Shown here: in pieces, positions 22,884 through 34,739 of the stretch
How positions within the stretch are numbered: the stretch's first letter is position 1
Layout: the number at the start of each line of letters is the position of its first letter
DNA from: Beta vulgaris subsp. vulgaris
Lineage: Eukaryota; Streptophyta; Magnoliopsida; Caryophyllales; Amaranthaceae
Length of the DNA: 64,000 nucleotides
Direction of reading: 5' to 3'
NCBI RefSeq assembly: GCF_026745355.1
Contig: NC_079204.1
Span: 48,666,285 to 48,730,284 of the forward strand
Notes under the pieces: generated by a model
Told to the model about the DNA's origin: nothing
What the model saw: only the letters and a program-made list of their open reading frames with translations
Databases searched by the model: none
Position numbers and translations under genes: made by a program

Positions 22884-23092
22884 CTTCCTCCGTTTCATAA
22901 TACTCGCTACACTTTCCATTGTGGGAAGTTTTACATTACTTGTTACACATTCTTTTTGGGCAATAAACTCTTTCTATCTCTCTCCTCTCACATGAGTCCC
23001 TAATCTTTTTACTTTCTACCTCTCTCTTCTCCTAAAATTGCCTAGGAGTCCATGAATTGAGAAGTGTAGCGAGTAATATGAAACAGATAAAG
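22884..23092. mobile_element. Stowaway-type MITE, 209 bp
   Basis: Ends cttcctccgtttcataatac and gtaatatgaaacagataaag, with TA at 22882-22883 and 23093-23094. A close relative in the same orientation lies at 62050-62257. Confidence 0.88.
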
Positions 23093-23376
23093 TAGCTTTG
23101 TTTAAGCAATTTTGTAACTTCACTTGAAACAAGGTCATCATTCTCCTCTATATTCACATTCTCATATCTCTTAATTTGGATGTCAATACTTTCTCAAAAA
23201 ACTTAGACACTACTTGTCCCAATTATGATCAATTAGTTTTTAGAAGATCCCAACTTTTGTTTGTCTCATGCAATCTCAATTTTGTGGATTTCTTCCCAAA
23301 GTCTTTAAATTTGTCTTTAAATTTAATTAACTTCCTAATCATCCTAAATTAACTTCACTTAGATATAATTAAATTA

Positions 23377-23560
23377 TCTCTACTATATATGAGAACTGTT
23401 GAGAACTTTGATGTCCACCCTCTTTATCCAAATTACCCCTAACTACAAAGAAAATTACATAATCTACCAGTCTATAAATTTTAAAAACAAAAGTAAAAAA
23501 GCAACAAAAAATTGCAATTTTGATAATGATTAGGCACGCATAGCGTGCATATAAAGCTAA
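23377..23560 (+). mobile_element. small Helitron, 184 bp
   Basis: Starts TCTCTACTATATATGAG and ends CTAA. A 6-bp hairpin gcacgc-ata-gcgtgc (23534-23548) stands 8 bases before the CTAA. It sits between A and T, with no target duplication. All four are Helitron hallmarks. Non-autonomous; no Rep/helicase. Confidence 0.82.
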
Positions 23561-23629
23561 TAATACTTTAAATCACACTGATTATAGTTGAAACTTAAAG
23601 TGGCGGCAATTTTCTATAGTTTTTCATTT

Positions 23630-24000
23630 AGGCTCCATTTGGTTGGATGTAGAACATTTTCAATGTAAAATGATTTTTCATGTAAGATATTTTACAATGG
23701 AAAATTCAAATGCAAAGCTAATTTTCCTTTGTTTGGTTCAATATTAAAAAATGTAAGAAAAAGAGAAAAAAAAAATGGAAGGAGAATGGAGAGGATGGAT
23801 AAGAGGAGAGTAAAAAGTTGCTAAGGAAAATGGAGGAAAATGTATTATCCTTCTTTCTGAAAGGAAAATGATTTTTACTTAGAGCTCCATTGATGAAAAA
23901 CTTGTTTTACTCCCCTTATAAAATCAAACAATGAAAAATGAAAAGAAAAAAAAAACTCATTTTCATGAAAAATATTTTACACCCTACTAAACGGAGCTTG
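23630..24000. mobile_element. MITE with GCTCCRTTT ends
   Basis: Left ggctccatttggttggatgt and right ccctactaaacggagctt are imperfect inverted repeats; the inversion extends inward (atgatttttcatgtaag against catgaaaaatatttt). The target duplication is unclear, so superfamily is not assigned. Confidence 0.6.
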
Positions 24001-24011
24001 CACAACATTGA

Positions 24012-24561
24012 CTCTGTTTGGCATTACTAGCTGAAAATAAACTGAAACTGATAAGTTAACTGAAACTGATAAGATAAAGCTGAAACTGATAAGGTGCTAA
24101 AACTGATTAGTTTAACTGTTTGACAAAATTAGTTGATTAAGTTGATAAATTATTTTAGCAAAATTAGTTGTTGTCAAAATTTTGGAAAGATTTTCCAAAA
24201 TTTCAGTCATCTGATTGTGAAAAGGTAAATTTTTTAACTTATCATTTAAGTCATTTTAACCACTTGAAATTTTATTTTAGGTGCTCCCCAAACACTACTA
24301 ATCATTTTAGCACCTAAAATATGTTAGCACCTTATCATTTACAAAAATTATTAAAGGAGACAGTCTAATTTTAATATGAAAGTAGACCTAGTTAATAAAT
24401 GAATTAAAGTAGTCATCGAAAGAAATTAAAGTAGTCATTATTAGGCTAATTCTTTTTTTAATATTGGGCTCACTATTGCCTAATTTTAATTTAAAAGTAG
24501 TCGGTCTCTTACAAGACAACCTCTATTATTTAAGGTAGCTAAAGTGCTTCCCCAAACAGAG
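24012..24561. mobile_element. MITE with CTCTGTTTGG ends
   Basis: Inverted termini ctctgtttgg and ccaaacagag, with attga at 24007-24011 and 24564-24568. The interior repeats gaaactgataag several times, and it carries the second copy of the 22555 dispersed repeat (24346-24530). No coding capacity. Confidence 0.6.
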
Positions 24562-25342
24562 CGATTGACATGAAGCCAGTGGGCCATGCTAAACCCTGGA
24601 CGTGGGCTTGCCTGACTCGCCCACTCATCAGTCATTTCCGAATAAAATTCACTGCTTTTCGCGGGATCCTGAAGAATAACCGTTAGCAATTAGCATGAAA
24701 GGATCAAGTTCGTTAGCTGTGATAATTGATAAATGTTGTTCTTGGTTTTATATTCAATTCTCTTACTTTCTTTTTATGATTTTCTTCCACCTTTTTTTCT
24801 CTTAGGCCTCAAACCCTAAATTCTCACAAAAACCTTGATCTTTACCCCCTTATAATTCTGCAAATATATACGATGATTCTTGCTTCTGTGCAACCAAGAT
24901 TTGAAGAAGAGATGCGAACATATGGGTGGTGAACTTATAAACTGAAAAACGTAATTTTGGGATAAATCTATGTTGCACACAATATGTTTGATGAAATGTG
25001 TCAATGAAGATTTACATCATCTTCTAGATATGCGATAGCTGTCTCTAGAAGTGTAATGTGTGCAAACATGAGATGATTCTATATGATTTTCATGCTAAAA
25101 AGTAATCTATAAATCTTTCTATTAATTGAATAGCCATTAATACTAATTTATCGTGTGAAATTCATGATCAAGAAAAGGCCTCACGAATCTAATCATGTGG
25201 CAAGGAATACAAAAGGACTTAATTCATGTCATTCTATTCTTTGAATGGCTATGCTGTTAATTGTTATGCTACCCGAGAGCTCCATAATCGAAGTGATCAT
25301 CAGTAGCTGATTCCGAAGTTTTTGTCGTGGCTCAAGCTGTTA
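24562..25342. other. 3' flank of the MYB-CC gene
   Basis: Probably holds the 3' UTR of the minus-strand MYB-CC gene. The minus-strand open frame at 24689-24486 (DPAKSSEFYSEMTDEWASQ) is not from a family I recognise; it mostly overlaps a MITE end and is not called. Confidence 0.35.
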
Positions 25343-27398
25343 TTATGTCCAGCTTAATCCATTGAGGTCCAAGTGCCTGATGGTTGAAGGGACATCAGGT
25401 TCATCTCGGGCATTTAAGTCGAGTTCACCACTAAAAGAACCGAGCTTGTAGTTCTTATTATCGAGTTGGAATGTGCTCTGCTCGAGCTCATCCCGTGTAT
25501 CCCGTCGAATTCCGACACTCATGGACAAGTCACTACAGGCGCCTTCCATTCGGAACATCATCTTTGCTGTGTCTTGCTGTGTTGTTGTAGGGAAAAGTAT
25601 CGTAGCATGCTCTTTTAGATTTTCATTAAACTCATTTCCCTCCAAGAATCTGGTATCATTATATGGTCTCAACCCCAATTCACTGTTGTGCATATCTTGC
25701 TCTCTCAGTTGAGGTCCGTCGCATGAGGTTAAGCAGCTATCAAGTGAACAATCTCCCATGGGTTTGTGGGGTTGGATTTGCTGCTTGGGGCATAGTCCCT
25801 GCTGTTCTTCTGCCATCTCTGCAAAGGCCAAATTTAGGCATTGGTTGGATACCTTTGAAACTAATTCAGAGAGCTGAAGTTTCGCTGCTTCCAGACCAAC
25901 CACACCAATGTTCTGCTTTCCAAGCGTCTCCTGAGCTTTTTCTAGGACTGCCTGAAGGTATTTTCCTTGAGCTTCTATCCGCAACTGCAAACGCCTCTGT
26001 ACCTAATTTCACATAAACCATAAAGGGGTAAATACGAATGTGCTATGTGCCAAGTAATTGCAACTCATCAAGTAAATCATCTGAATAATAAAATCATGTT
26101 GCACGTATTAAACTTTTTTTAACGAGTCTTATTGTCGAAGTGTTTTACTTTATTTTATCCTTTGATTACATTACTTTTTTTTATCTCATTTATTAATGAG
26201 CAATGCATATGCAGTATAGTGGGCATGTATTGGCACAAAATATAACAAAGTTTATTCTTCATTTTATACCCCACATCTTTGTCACGACTGTTCTTAGGAT
26301 GATGTCTCTGTAAATTCTGAGCAGCTGTTGTTGTTTCCGCTTTAGGTGAAAGGCCATTCTGTTTGAATTGGAAGTAGACAGGATCAAGTACCTCAAGCTG
26401 CTCGTGTAGCCTTCTTTGGACTTCGATTTGCATCTGCAAAGCTTCGTTTATATGTAAGTTCCTGAATATCAATATCGGCTGTTAGTGCATTTTATGACAT
26501 AGAAGTCATCTTGGAGGTTCTAACCACAATAATGGATATTATGCTTACTTGTTTGGTTGGTGTGCAATGTTGATGCTGCTTGTATGCGACGGACTTGTTT
26601 CTTGCATTTTGTCACTTGACATGACAACTGTAAAAGTGTATCCACAGTTATGTTTCATAATAAGATGAATTTATATTAAGAATATGATGGTATATCATTG
26701 AGAAGATTACCATACCAGTTTTGTTGGCCCCGCTTGAAGTTTGTCCATGAATATTTTTGCTGAGCCTGTACTTCTGCTAAGCAAAAGGGAAACAAAAATC
26801 AGATAATTGGCTTTATGTTTCTCTTCACAGGGGAAAAAAGTTTAATAAATTCTAGAATATAGTAAACTTGTCATAGCCATTTTGGTTCCATTATGTCCAT
26901 ATCTAGACAGAGTTGGAAAACTGGGGGCTGCAAGTTATGCAAATATGCAATATAGTCTATTATAAAACGGTGAATCATGAACTCCAGTGAGCATGCAGTA
27001 AGACAGAGTGTGATAATCACCTGAAGATGGCTCTTTAGGTGATATAAAGTCAGTCCCGGAATTCCCATAAGTTTCATGACTGTTTTTGGGGTAGCCTCTG
27101 CAAAATATTAGGAAGACAACATGTTAGCTGACCCCTGTTATGCTACCACATACTACCATTTAATGTTCAACATTAGATTATAATGAGACATACTATCTGC
27201 TCCACCAAGCTGATTTACTGCTTCTACAAATCTTTCATGAAGATCAGGTGTCCATTTCAATCTAGGCTTTGCATCAGTGGAGAGGACGAGATTTGAATCT
27301 CTTGAGCCATTTCCACCTTGCAGGAAAAGCTGCCTTTCTTGAGGAGCTGATATTCTTGGAGAAGGATACATGTTTGCTTGACTGTGGTGATGATACAT
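25343..27398 (-). CDS. MYB-CC transcription factor (PHL2/PHL3-UNE16 type)
   Basis: Six coding exons, 27398-27194, 27097-27021, 26773-26716, 26627-26549, 26461-26392 and 26002-25343, join in phase to 382 codons plus stop. The G2-like MYB domain spans residues 44-97 (KPRLKWTPDLHERF to SHLQKYR). The MYB-CC coiled coil follows at about 145-190, with the LHEQLE signature at 158-163. The acidic tail ends DLNGLSWT, as in PHL2/PHL3. These nuclear proteins bind P1BS-like sites as dimers and act with PHR1 in phosphate-starvation responses; function here is by family. The start MYHHH matches relatives. A ggcag/GAT acceptor just upstream suggests a 5' UTR intron, so the promoter is probably beyond 27420. 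No disruption is seen. Naming between PHL2 and PHL3 is not resolved. Confidence 0.95.
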
Positions 27399-30300
27399 AT
27401 CCTGCCTTGAAGATGAGCATTTCAGCCTTAATTTGAAGTAAAACTAGAAAACATCAATAAGTCTTATCTTGTGGGGATTTTTACCTTAGGTATTAGATGT
27501 TTGCTTCTGTAGCAAGATTTATGACGTTGGGCCTTGATTTTCTGAGTTATTTGCTTGTGCGCTTTGCTCCCTTATATCATGTATCAACTCTTAAAAAACC
27601 ACAATTTTCTGCTACTGCCCCTTTTTTTTCCTCACCGTTTCTTATGGAGAAAAAACAAGCAATGGGAGGCTTTTATAGGGAAGAGAGAAAGAAGTGATGA
27701 AAAGTTAAGAGAATATGGAATCTTTGGACAGAGCCAACAATGAACGCAACCTAATCTATTTTTCATAGCAACTCAAAAGAGATCTTGTCCTTCCTGTCCT
27801 GTGGTCCACTTTCCACACTCAGAACCAAATTTCCAGTTTGAATGCTTCTGAACTGAACTTTTCAGAACAACACATATATTGCACTAAGTACCAGAATAGA
27901 TGCACATAAGTTTTCTAATATATCTGCTTGCAATATTCTTTGTTTTCTGAAGCGGCTCCTTTTTTCTCCCCTAGTTTATATTCTTTAATCTGGAAGAACT
28001 AGAACCTTATTCCCTGAATGGTATATAGGAATCCTCTGACTTGGACAAGAGAATCCACTAACTGTATTCTCCTAAAATTTTCAAAGTCTCCCCCCTTCCT
28101 GTAGATAATATGTTCAATATTGCAACTCCAAGCATTGTTCATTGTCTTTTAAAATCATTGTTCAGTTTTCCATGAGTTTGAACTCTACGCGATAGAGGAT
28201 GAACATCATCACCATGCTAATAAAGGGTGTTGACAGAGACATAAGCAAATAAATGTAATTGTTTTAATGGGGAAATTGCAGGGGAAGATTCTGTTGACTG
28301 GAGCATCATAAAAATTTAGTATTCGATATGGACAAGCGAAAATTAAGAAGATGCTTAAATTGGGAAATTGTTTGAGGGGAAAGTATGGAATATGGAATAC
28401 ATACTATTGTATCTCTTTCAGTAAGTATGGTACTTATTCAACCCACTCACTGTAATTACATGGGTGGACCTCAATCTTTCTCAATGCTGTTTTGCTTGAG
28501 CAACTAGTCCCACACTGTTAATATAAGAGACTAAGCGTCCTGTACACAAGTTGAGTATTATACTTGTTTCTTTGCTTTACTCAAAGATGTGTCTTTCATC
28601 CGTGTAGGACCCAATTACCTTGCACTTGACTTGTTATGTGATTCTTTCCAATCTCCACGTATAATACTACTCTGTTTTCCTTTATTTAATATCTGAAGAT
28701 ATCTCTCTATAGATATTTCCGTGTCAATTAATTGAGTTCGTGCATGAATCATCTTCTTCATGTTATGTCCTGCAGATATAGCACATGCATATTTGCATCT
28801 TGAATGGTGCAGCATGTTTGCTATTATATTTTGAATTAACTTATGTATTTTCTCTCTTCTTGCTGTCTTTTACATATATTATGTCCTTCTAGCTATGCAT
28901 ACAAATTATACCGAAAATTTCCATCTTTTGATGACTACATTCTCCTTGTTTGGTCTGTTACACTTAGACACGGAGAAACACTCTTGAAGGCCTCTGGAAC
29001 ACTATCAGTTAGGACAGGTGCTAAGATTCTCTGTTTTGTCATCGCAATCTATTCTCAATGCTTTTACTGAATTATTGTCATAAGAATGATTATTAGATAC
29101 AAATCTTCTTTACTGTAGCAACAACTCATCAATCTTTAGCAGTACTAAGGTTGTGAATAAGCATAATTTATTTATTTTTTTTTGAGGGGATTGTGACTAA
29201 GCATAATGAAATGATAATAAAAGTTTATCTAGTTCAAACTATATTTACAACATGAAGACTTAAAGAATAGGTTCGTATTTAGCTGTCGATTTCCAAATCA
29301 ACCCAATATCGCATAATCCACATAATTTTTTAAAAAAGTTTACAATAATTGCCTAAGTATATAGCTAGTGATTTTAAACATGAAAGTAGTTTAAAATCGG
29401 AAACTTTTTCTTTAATCTCCAGTTTGAAATTGCGGTACTCTGAAATAGGGAACATTTATATATAGCATCAAGGCAGCTGCAGACTCAGTTGGCCTTTTGT
29501 GGAGGATAATATGATTCTGATTTGTGAGTATATATATCGGGAATCATTAGTTCTTTAGCAAAAAAAAGTTTAAAAGTGACTTTCTTCACTAGTTACTTGG
29601 CATGTGGAAATGGAATAAGCTTCGCCAGGATACTTTCTTCCAACATGATACTGTTTGTCAACGAGTTTCGGAAGGCAATTATTTCTGATTAATTGATTTA
29701 CAGGAACTTGGATACTGGATGTCCAAGTGATTTTGTCTACTTAGGATCTTTGAAATTGGAACCGTAGTATGTCAGACTTTGAGTGTTGTGCAATCATATC
29801 ACAATAGTTTGAACGAAGAGGAGCTTGAGAAGTTGGAGGCTTGAGGAGGAGAGGAGAATGCCTATGGTTGTAGTAAGTCATGACTCATAATTGTAGAATT
29901 TTTCACTTTCTTCAGCGACAGACATATCTTCAGGAAAATATACTTTTCGACACCTGCTCACCTAGTGTTTCTTTTTCTTTCTTAGAAATATTTCCTGTAT
30001 CACTGACATTATTATTAATATTTGTTGTGAACGCATTGATGTTTAGATGAAAAGTAGCAAGTAGGTACAAACATTTTCTGAGTTCTGTAAGTAGATACTC
30101 AGCTGTTTTTAGAACCTCATACTTGGATTCATTGTATAGCTTCTTCTCTTATTGTGCCCTTTGTCTCCTGTTTCTCGCATTAGTTTATTCTATTTCATCT
30201 TCTTTTCCATCTACAGTTTACTGACATGAAAACATAACCAATTGATCCTTTCGACCTAAATAACGAATAAGTTCCGCCTACAATGTTCTAAAGGAAAAAC

Positions 30301-32379
30301 TGAAAATGCCTAAATGTTAAGCACATAACATCTACTAAAATGGAATATTTACACTTAATAAATTAGAGAACGGTAACTGGTAAGTCATAAGTCAGGAAAT
30401 GAATAACTTTTTAGCTCTACAGTACCCTTATTTGCTGGTTAATAGTTGGCGCGGCTAACATTCAACAAATTGCTACTCGATCATCGTCAAAGTCCATACT
30501 GATTATATGTTAAACCTGTACTTCCTGCTTATTATTGGCTTGCAAGTTTTTCGTAGGCTCTTAGGCATTTCTATGACTGTAGGAACTCAGCTAATTATGC
30601 TATATGGGCCAACCACATCTGGAGAATTAAGATGCTTCTTTTCTGCTTGACTTACAAGTTTTCTCTTTCATTAATAAAAAAAATCGTTACTACAAGTGTT
30701 ATTAACTATTCCTTGATGTCCCAGAAAACCTTTTCATCTTATCTTTGCTAACTTTTGTTTACTTCTTGTGCAGGTTAGGTATAAAAATTATAATGGTTGT
30801 ACATCTGGGTACTCGCTTTTTACCTGGTTGAATTTACTGTGGCTATCTTTTGCCAAAGCCGTATGATTCTCCCCATTTGAAAGAGGGGGATTTATAAGGT
30901 ATTGTCCGTTTTCTGTACTTGCATTTCCTTTTTAAGTTTTAAGGCTGCCTAATGTGGAGTAAAGGCATCAAACTATGGTAAAAAATAATGGGAGTGGGGT
31001 CATTTTTGGTTGCATAACCCTCCCCCACCCCCAACTGATGAAAGGAGAAGGGGCTTATCGAGCTGGCCCATCTCAGACCATTTGGTTGAACACTAGAATC
31101 TAGGAGAATCAAAGAACATTTTGTGCTATTTTAGCATTGCTGAAGTTGTCAATTTATATACTCAAATACGTATAAATTTTTTTTATTGTAACTTTACTAG
31201 ATATTATTTAACGTCACATTTTCAATAATACCAAAGTATTGCTCTGTAGACGATATTGTTTTCACATGATAATCTTGTTTAATGTTATACTACGGTTGCA
31301 CCAGAAAATTTGTGGACCAATTATGCCAATTGGATGTCTCGTCCAGTCCAGTCCAGTCCAGTCCAGTCCAGTCCAGTTATTAAGGATCAAACTTATATGA
31401 CAAGGGGAAGGGAGCGTCATTGCACTCAAGCGAGAGAGGGGCTCTCTCTTGGTTGTTGAATGTTGATGCTCTTAGGAAGAAATGAGGTATGCATGGTGTA
31501 AGTGATCCTTTGTACTAGAGACTAGAGAGGTGAAGTTGAAGTGTTGAACACAAACATGTGTGAAGATGCTTGATGATTGCTGCTTCTTGACCACACAAAG
31601 GTGGCCCTAGGTCTCCAATGAAAAAGTGAGAAATGACCACGGAATGATATTCCTTGTTGTAAAGAAAGTGAGGGATAGATAGAAGTATATTTATTTTTAT
31701 TTTATTTAATTATATTTTTGTCCCAAAATTCTGTAAGAATAGGAATATGAGAATCATGACTCAAAGTAGAGCCGGTGGGTTTTATTCTCAAGTTTAGAAT
31801 TTTTTGTATTTATTCTCACAAATTGAAACCACTAAAAATGGGTGCGCACCTGTACTTTCATCCTTTACCTATAGATGTCTTAGTTTTCTTTTCTTTTCTT
31901 TTTAACAATGTTCATGATTGATACTGAAGACAGATATGAATTATGATGAACAACATTTTCCTATAATTGATAGAGATAAGAGATAGTTACTGTTGCTGAG
32001 CAATGAGGCTTGTCAGTCGTCACCATCTTATTATATACTCTTACTTGTATAAGATATGCCCATATTTCATTTCAGCTTACAGAATAGACCTTAATTTCTG
32101 CTTTCAACTTCAGAGGCCACTGATTTTTATTATTTACAAATGATTTTAATTAATTGTTTGTTAGAGCATACTCTTAGGCTATTAAATAGTACTTCTGGTA
32201 GGAATTCATGGGATTAACCATGGAAAGAGTCACCAGAATAATTTCAACTACGGTTTCTCTTTCCATTTCTATTCCAACTTTGACTTGTCTTTGTTAATGA
32301 TCATACGTGACCGGAATTAAATGGATAAATTTTATGAGTTTTTCTTTTTGTTCGATTATATTGACAATTTCTATATGTT
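27399..32379. other. long non-coding stretch upstream of MYB-CC
   Basis: Should include the 5' UTR exon(s) and promoter of the MYB-CC gene at its lower end. The sequence is T-rich with several plausible splice-like sites but no frame I can assign to a protein. It holds the pentanucleotide repeat at 31341. A non-coding transcript cannot be excluded. Confidence 0.35.
31341..31377 (+). repeat. (GTCCA)n microsatellite
   Basis: About seven perfect copies of gtcca, preceded by gtctc. Confidence 0.95.
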
Positions 32380-32451
32380 ATGGGACGGAATGATTCAAAC
32401 CTTCGAATAGCGGGATCAAAACCCGATGCCTTATCACTCGGCCACACCCCA
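32380..32451 (-). pseudogene. trnQ-UUG: nuclear copy of plastid trnQ-UUG
   Basis: The 72-base minus-strand reading starts tggggtgtggccgagtgata, has cgggttttgatcccg at the anticodon arm (anticodon TTG kept), and ends in a T-arm and acceptor close to plastid trnQ (gaaggtttgaatcattccgt). It differs at several sites, including in the B-box region, and the discriminator base is changed. A plastid-to-nucleus transfer (NUPT) is the best reading. The neighbouring AT-rich sequence may also be plastid-derived, but I cannot confirm it. Confidence 0.8.
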
Positions 32452-33090
32452 CTTCGATTTCAATTCTACAATAAACACATCTTATTAAGAACAAATTGTC
32501 AACTAGATACTTTTTTAGGATAGTAAATAAGTATCTTATTTGATTCTTTGTTGAAATAATAGTATCTAAGCTTTTAAAAACCATAAAAATAACATCTAGT
32601 TTTCGGTGAGAAGGTCAATTTTTTTTAGTTGGCCATTTGATTTCCTGATTATTTAACTAACTCACTCTTTCTTTTCCTCAATCGAATTTGCATCCCCCAT
32701 TCTTATTTATTTCAACGTTTTTACTTCACAACACCCACATCTTTTAATTTCTCTCTCAAAGAAAGTTTCAACTATGTGCAAAAATTAGAAGGTACATAGT
32801 ACATCCGCATGCAGGATGTTAATGGTGCACATGAAAAAAATGTGAATGAATTAAAATTCAACGCACATGTTAGTAAAGGGGAAAAAACAAAAGAACCCCA
32901 AGTTTATTTAGACATACATGATTGTACAAAGAACATCTAGTTCAATGAAAAGAACATTTATTTCGAATAAAAGAACATTTGTAATATTTAATGATATGAT
33001 TTCTTTTAACTTGCTCAGCTTGTATCTCAACCCAAATATGTTTTGATCTGGAAAAAAAGTTTCATATACACTTTGTTTTGTATAAATGTC
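32452..33090. other. intergenic, AT-rich
   Basis: No gene. 32925-33000 repeats the word agaacat several times. Confidence 0.4.
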
Positions 33091-33259
33091 CATTACATCT
33101 TAGTAATTGAACATTATGTCATACATAAAAGAACATATGTCGTGCAGTAATTACTATGACGTTAAGTTGTTTTTGGTGATCTGGTTAGGTGATTGCAATG
33201 TACATTTCATCTTAGTAATTAAGCATTGTATTTATGAAATAAGAACATATATTTGTGAT
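33091..33259 (+). repeat. imperfect tandem duplication, about 112-bp unit
   Basis: catYWcatcttagtaattga opens unit A at 33091 and unit B at 33203. Unit B is cut after 33259 by the LINE and resumes at 38912 (tgttaagttgttttt, then gtaggtga), matching unit A at 33160-33195. Confidence 0.75.
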
Positions 33260-33382
33260 ATGAAAGGAAAAAGAAGAGTTCCATCTAGGTTTTCCTTGGG
33301 ATGGTGGTTCAAGGATTTTTTCTAGGGTTTTCCGGAGGTGGGGTTTTGCTCGAGGATCTCTCGAGAATTGTGCAACCTCTCA

Positions 33383-34320
33383 ATGGATTCCGCATTAAAT
33401 ATTCAGGAGAGCAATGATAACAACCAAATTTCCAATGATAACATAGATTACGACACAAATACTGAGAGTAATAATGAAACACAAAAAACTCTAAAGGCGA
33501 TGATGATGGAGGAATCTGTCAAATGGATGACTCGGAGGAGGAGGAGGAAGAAGAGCGGATGGAATTAGGGCTAGTAGGGAAGGTTTGGACTACAAGAAAC
33601 ATTAACTCGAATGCCTTCATGGCAGCGATGAAGAATGTGTGGCAACCCACACATGGCCTCGATATAAGCAGCATTGGTGGAAATACGTTTGTCTTCCAAT
33701 TTCGTCATTGGAGAGATCAATATCGAGTATTAGAAGGACAACCATGACACTTCGACAAACACACTATTTTGCTTGGCGACATCCAGGGTTAGGTAAAACC
33801 TTCTGATATGCAATTGTTTGAATTACCTATGCGAGTTAGAATATATAACTTACCCTTTAAAGGTAGATTAAATCATAAAAATGTTGAAACAATTGGGAGA
33901 AAGATTGGAAATTTCATAAAAATAAATAGCTCTGGTTCTGTTGGTATTGACAAATCAATAGGGCTAAGGGTTGAGGTGGATGTTCGAAAATCCTTGTTGT
34001 AGACGGTTAAGGTGAAGATGAGAAGTGGGGAGGAAGATTATTATGAAGTTAAGTATGAGAGACCCCCTGTGTTTTGTTATTATTGTGGATTGTAAAGGTC
34101 ACGGTAGTAAATATTGTGTGGAGTGTAAAGACGAGGAGGAAGCAGCTATGGAATATGGGGGATGGCTTAAAGCATCCCCATGGAAGAGAAGCAGTATTGA
34201 GGCGGATAAGTCTCGAAAAATTGATGGGTTTAGCTGCGCAAAAGCTCTTTTTATTCCAAAACCAAAACCTATAAGCAAGGAAGAGGAGCTTGTTAAGGTG
34301 ACAAAAGTAGTGGAGAAAAT
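33383..34320 (+). pseudogene. LINE ORF1 (DUF4283, CCHC knuckle), broken
   Basis: Starts MDSALNIQESND, then acidic residues, then a DUF4283 domain (ELGLVGKVWTTRNINSNAF and HWRDQYRVLEGQP). Next comes ELPMRVRIYNLPFKGR, and a knuckle around 34070-34120 reading CYYCGL..GHGSKYC across a 1-base shift. In plant L1 elements ORF1 binds RNA. At least three frameshifts or stops (near 33540, 33746, 34000) separate the parts. Confidence 0.85.
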
Positions 34321-34739
34321 ATAAGATTGTAGAATTGATGATAAAACTTGATTGCCTGATCGATAAAAAGGAAAAGAAGATAATAGGGAGGGGGAAAAGT
34401 GTCACGAATGAGACAACTAGTGATGTAGAGAAGGGCAGTATGGAGAATGTGAGTGGGGAAAAGAATGAGGAGGAAGTTGTTGGAGGAAAAGAGCAAATTA
34501 AAAAGAGAGGATGGTGGCGGCTTCCAAGAGAATGGGGGATACTACCAAAGTGGCTCAACAGGTGATAGGGGCCAGACGTAAAGAGCGTGACGAAGAGAAG
34601 GAAGGGGATGCTGTAAAGGAGGGTGAAATGTGGCATTCAGAAAAAGATAGGGTTGGATGGAAATTTGATGACTCAATATGAGGCAGGATACTTTCATGAT
34701 TCAGTAGCGGGCCCCACTTCTTGGACTCTCGGTGACCAA

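Noticed and set aside
24486..24689. Minus-strand ORF with DPAKSSEFYSEMTDEWASQ
   Set aside because: Mostly overlaps a MITE end; no family recognised and no splice support.
28843..29070. 75-codon ORF upstream of the MYB-CC gene
   Set aside because: No recognisable domain, no promoter signal, biased by T-rich sequence.
32380..32451. Functional nuclear tRNA-Gln gene
   Set aside because: Sequence is plastid-type, with changes in the B-box and discriminator positions; called as a nuclear plastid fragment instead.
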